Shown in pieces: positions 33,894-36,521 of a stretch of DNA of 36,521 bases; position 1 is the first letter of the stretch; each line of letters opens with the position of its first letter. A model generated the notes under the pieces. It searched no databases, had not been told where the DNA came from, and was given only the letters and a program-made list of their open reading frames with translations. Source of the DNA: Pirellulales bacterium (GTDB taxonomy: Bacteria; Planctomycetota; Planctomycetia; Pirellulales; UBA1268); the NCBI GenBank assembly GCA_017853835.1, contig JAFMIU010000035.1:1-36521 (forward strand), written 5' to 3'. A program made the position numbers and the translations under genes.

Positions 33894-36029
33894 GTGACCA
33901 CGCCGCAGAAATCCCTCCTTCCCATCACGCTGTTCGTCGTCGGCATGATGCCATGCCTGGCTCAGGCCGCTGAGCCGATCGACCAGGCTCCTCGCACGCT
34001 GATGCGTCTGCCGGCCTGGATCGAGTCGATGGGCGACGAAGAACTCCCACTGGCCGATGAGGCGCCATCCGCACCCGAGACGGCCGATCCGACGGTGCCC
34101 GTGGCCGACTGGGTGGAAGACATGGCTTCGGAAACCCGGGCGCCGAGAACCGCCGGCGGGATGCCGGCTTCGCAGCAGCCCACACCGGTGCGCCGCCGCA
34201 TGCTTCCCAGCCGCCTGGCCATGGTGCCGTCACCGACCGAGCCCACGTCACCGAGCGATGAACCCCAGGCCGATGACGTGCCGCCGCAGGAGACGACTCC
34301 GCCGAAGGCCGAGCCGGTGGCGGTCACCGCCGACATCATGCCCACTCTGTCGATCGATCAGGCGACGTTTCGCGGCGCGATTCCCGGCAAGACGACCCGG
34401 TCCGAGATCACCGCGACGTGGGGTGCAGGCGAGGCCTTCACCCGCGACGACGGCACCGAGGGAATCGGCTGGGATTCCGAGCAGTTCGCACGGGTCGAGG
34501 CCATCTTCGACGGCGACGTCGTCGCCACCATCGGCATCCGTCTGTCGGAACCGGTGCCGGTGACCGATCTCACCGAGCAGCTCGAGATGGCCGACCTTCG
34601 TTCCGTTGCGGTCAAGGACGAGCAGGACGTCGTCGTCGGCAATGTCTATCCCGAACGTGGTGTGATTCTCGGGATCGATCCGGAAACCGCCAACGCCGCG
34701 ACGATCATCATCGAACCCCTCGACGCCGATTCCTTCGTGATGCGGGCCGAAGCGGCGATCGAAACCTGCTCGGCCTACGCCACGGCCGACCTGCAGGAGG
34801 CGATTCGACTCGATCCGCAGCACCTTCGCGCCCACCGCCTCCTGCTCGCGCTGTGCTACGACGAAGGCAAGTGGAACCAGGCCCTGCGTCTTGCGGAGAC
34901 GGCCGGGCGACTCGATCCCGAGGATGTCTGGACGAAGCTGAAGCACGCGGGCGTGCTGCTTGCGCTCGACCGCGCCGACGAGGCGGCGGTGGTGCTCGAA
35001 CGGACGGCGCGACTGGCGCCGTCGTCGCCGCTGGTCGCCGCCCAGATCGCGAAGCTCTCCGGCCGCGCCTGCCTCACGCGAACGAATCCCGACGAACAAA
35101 AGGCGGTCGAGTATTTTGCCGAGGCGATCCGTCGCGGCACGCCCCTGCTCACCGACAAGCAGCCACCGGCGGTCCAGGCAGCCGCCCGTGAGGTCGTGCT
35201 CGATGCGCACCTCGGCACGGCGCTCGCCATCGCCAAGGGGTCGTGGCAGCAGAAGGCGCGCGTGATCCCCAAATGGATCGGTCGCGCCGACGCCGTCACC
35301 GCCGAGTTCACCGGCGAGGACAAGGAGCGTCAGGTGCTCGAACTCGAGCTCTGCCGCGGCGTGCTCGCCGTGGCCGCCAGCACCTCGGAGGCCGTCGAAC
35401 CCCTGCCGTGGGTGAAGCGTCTCCTGGAACTCCGCGACCAGATGGGCGAGGGGATCGGTGATCCCTGGCGACGCCGCCAGCTCGACTGGGAGGTGGGCCG
35501 AGGCCTCGCCGATGCGCTCGCCGCCGCCCAGAAGCGTGGCGATGCCACCGACATGCTCGACAATGCCACGCTCACCGCAGCCTACCTCGAGCGAGGATCG
35601 CAGCAGCGCGACCTCACCGATGCCGAGCGCAAGGAACTGGGCGAGTTGATGTTTCGTATCGGCATTCTCCACAGCCTTCAGCGCGGCGACCACAAGACGG
35701 CCGTCACGTGGTTTGACCGGACCATTCCGCTCTGGCACGACAACGATCGTTTCGATCGCGACGGCGATGTCGGCCGGCTTGGGGAGTCGTACGTCAGCAT
35801 GGCGATTTCATACTGGCAGGTGGGCCGCCGCGAGGATGCGGTGGAGATCAGCCGTCATGGCGTCGACCTGATGGTGGCCGCCGTCGATCGAAGCCAGCTC
35901 GAGGAACGCGCCCTGGCGGTGGCCTACGGCAACCTCGCGACGATGTATGCCGAGGAGGGTGACGACGCCCAGTCGCGCACCTATGCCGAAATGGCGCATC
36001 GTGCCGAGGCGACGGGCCTCGTGCGGTAA
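33894..36029 (+). CDS. Exported TPR-containing protein
   Basis: A 711-residue protein starting at GTG (33894), which is 7 bases after AAGGAG; the signal peptide (LLPITLFVVGMMPCLAQAA) confirms the start. A Pro/Ser-rich disordered stretch runs to about residue 140. Residues 150-290 form a compact domain (LSIDQATFRGAIPGKTTRSEITATWGAGEAFTRDDG) of unknown family. TPR-type helical repeats follow: LQEAIRLDPQHLRAHRLLLALCYDEGKWNQALRLAETAGRLDPEDVWTKLKHAGVLLALDRADEAAVVL, and again near the C-terminus (AVEISRHGVDL, ALAVAYGNLATMYAEEGDDAQSRTYAEMAHRA). It probably serves as a protein-protein scaffold outside the cytoplasm. Repeat locus C follows. Confidence 0.9.
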   Translation: MTTPQKSLLPITLFVVGMMPCLAQAAEPIDQAPRTLMRLPAWIESMGDEELPLADEAPSAPETADPTVPVADWVEDMASETRAPRTAGGMPASQQPTPVRRRMLPSRLAMVPSPTEPTSPSDEPQADDVPPQETTPPKAEPVAVTADIMPTLSIDQATFRGAIPGKTTRSEITATWGAGEAFTRDDGTEGIGWDSEQFARVEAIFDGDVVATIGIRLSEPVPVTDLTEQLEMADLRSVAVKDEQDVVVGNVYPERGVILGIDPETANAATIIIEPLDADSFVMRAEAAIETCSAYATADLQEAIRLDPQHLRAHRLLLALCYDEGKWNQALRLAETAGRLDPEDVWTKLKHAGVLLALDRADEAAVVLERTARLAPSSPLVAAQIAKLSGRACLTRTNPDEQKAVEYFAEAIRRGTPLLTDKQPPAVQAAAREVVLDAHLGTALAIAKGSWQQKARVIPKWIGRADAVTAEFTGEDKERQVLELELCRGVLAVAASTSEAVEPLPWVKRLLELRDQMGEGIGDPWRRRQLDWEVGRGLADALAAAQKRGDATDMLDNATLTAAYLERGSQQRDLTDAERKELGELMFRIGILHSLQRGDHKTAVTWFDRTIPLWHDNDRFDRDGDVGRLGESYVSMAISYWQVGRREDAVEISRHGVDLMVAAVDRSQLEERALAVAYGNLATMYAEEGDDAQSRTYAEMAHRAEATGLVR

Positions 36030-36114
36030 CCGGCGTCTCTGGCGCACGCTCGGCAAGCCCATCCCTCTCCGGCGCGACGGTGCAGCGCCCGTGTTCTGGA
36101 GTTCTGCGGGCCGA
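36030..36114. other. Spacer between the TPR gene and repeat locus C
   Basis: Eighty-five bases with no gene, promoter or clear terminator recognised. Confidence 0.5.
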
Positions 36115-36148
36115 AAGCCCAACACGCGGCGTCATTGCCCACGCCGGT

Positions 36149-36169
36149 CCCACGGCTCACGCCGTTGGG
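36149..36169. repeat. Hairpin module, copy C1
   Basis: Identical stem-loop to the four copies at A and B, followed here by CTTGGACAGG in place of CTTCCACGG. Confidence 0.8.
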
Positions 36170-36245
36170 CTTGGACAGGACGCACGAAGGCCAAACCCCG
36201 AGAGTTGGCAGGCGTCAGGAGTGCCCACGCCCAGCGAGTTGACGA

Positions 36246-36462
36246 GCTTCGGGGTTGCCCACACCCCGTGAGCCGGCGTCAGTGGCGAGCGGAGCTCCAA
36301 AGGCCGTCGTGCCACGCACGGCGGCCTCAAGCCGGAGCCGACGCCGGGACGGCGGCGACGGCGCGACAGTCGATAGGCGGAGCGAAGCCAATGCCGAGCG
36401 AGCCAAAGGGCATGGATGCCCGACGCGAGCGTCCGGCGGCGGGGTGTGGGCAACCCCGAAGC
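36246..36462. repeat. Core element with long inverted arms, locus C
   Basis: The arms 36246-36268 and 36440-36462 are perfect inverted repeats over 23 bp (core CGGGGTTGCCCACACCCCG and its complement), longer than in A and B. The interior is 171 bases, compared with 97 at A and B, because tandem-unit sequence replaces a short segment. The conserved right part of the interior (GCGAAGCCAATGCC to GCGTCCGGCG) matches A and B. Confidence 0.8.
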
Positions 36463-36521
36463 GGAGCCCAAAGGCCGTCGTGCCACGCACGGCGGCCTCA
36501 AGCCGGAGCCGACGCCGGGAC

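Larger units (their letters stand above)
36115..36521. repeat. Dispersed modular GC-rich repeat, locus C (cut by window end)
   Basis: Order: an AAGCCCAAC (36115-36123) able to pair with GTTGGGCTT (36164-36172), the hairpin module (36149-36169), a core with inverted arms (36246-36462) and the start of a tandem unit running off the window at 36521. Unlike A and B it has a single hairpin module, and about 74 extra bases of tandem-unit sequence inside the core. The strong hairpin GGCCGTCGTGC-CAC-GCACGGCGGCC occurs twice (36302-36326 and 36473-36497). Confidence 0.82.

Overview
The window is high-GC, gene-dense bacterial chromosome that most likely comes from a member of the Planctomycetota, probably near the Pirellulales. 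Four things point there. A small Lys/Arg-rich protein at 31981-32202 matches my memory of the PVC-superphylum signature family. A Ser/Thr kinase carries a planctomycete-style N-terminal extension. An ECF sigma factor overlaps a gene for a membrane-anchored VWA (YfbK-type) protein. Large secreted or membrane proteins of unknown function are frequent, and Shine-Dalgarno sequences are often weak. No database search was possible, so the taxonomy is an inference.

Layout. 1-577: dispersed modular GC-rich repeat (locus A). 578-2047 (-): Ser/Thr kinase with a degenerate receiver domain, divergent from 2224-5208 (+), a large exported protein of unknown function. 5287-7939 (+): ECF sigma factor overlapping an anti-sigma-like/VWA membrane protein. 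7888-11752 (-): a tightly coupled operon (two ATGA overlaps) of an alpha-mannosidase-like protein, cytidylate kinase and a PlsC-type acyltransferase. 11921-19202 (+): a four-gene operon with a strong sigma70-like promoter, encoding a PilM-PilN-like fusion, two single-pass membrane proteins and an exported helical-repeat protein; it looks like the inner-membrane part of a type IV pilus or type II secretion machine. 19351-21129 (-): acetolactate synthase large subunit. 21258-25913 (+): mfd, a methyltransferase and an exported Dabb-domain protein, closed by a clear intrinsic terminator. 26012-27394 (+): exported parvulin-like isomerase. 27554-28912 (+): citrate synthase. 28913-29664: repeat locus B. 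29665-30168 (-): tadA. 30228-31845 (+): four-helix membrane protein, small coiled-coil protein and an atypical protein kinase. 31981-32202 (+): PVC small basic protein. 32254-33690 (-): protoporphyrinogen oxidase. 33894-36029 (+): exported TPR protein. 36030-36521: repeat locus C, cut by the window end.

The most unusual element is not a gene. Loci A, B and C are built from the same modules: a short perfect hairpin, a core bounded by 18-23 bp inverted arms, and tandem 88-98 bp units. The arms stay paired in every copy even where their sequence differs, because the changes give G-U wobbles. A decayed relative lies between the convergent genes at 19202 and 19351. Where both neighbours are visible, the element lies between convergent gene ends, and in A and B its tandem arm stops within about 10 bp of the stop codon of a minus-strand gene. 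It may be a small non-autonomous mobile element or a structured transcript-end element.

Four intergenic regions hold good sigma70-type promoters (TTGnnn, 17-18 bp, TAnnnT) upstream of the pil-like operon, the isomerase, citrate synthase and the PVC small protein. No tRNA, rRNA, CRISPR array or transposase gene was seen.
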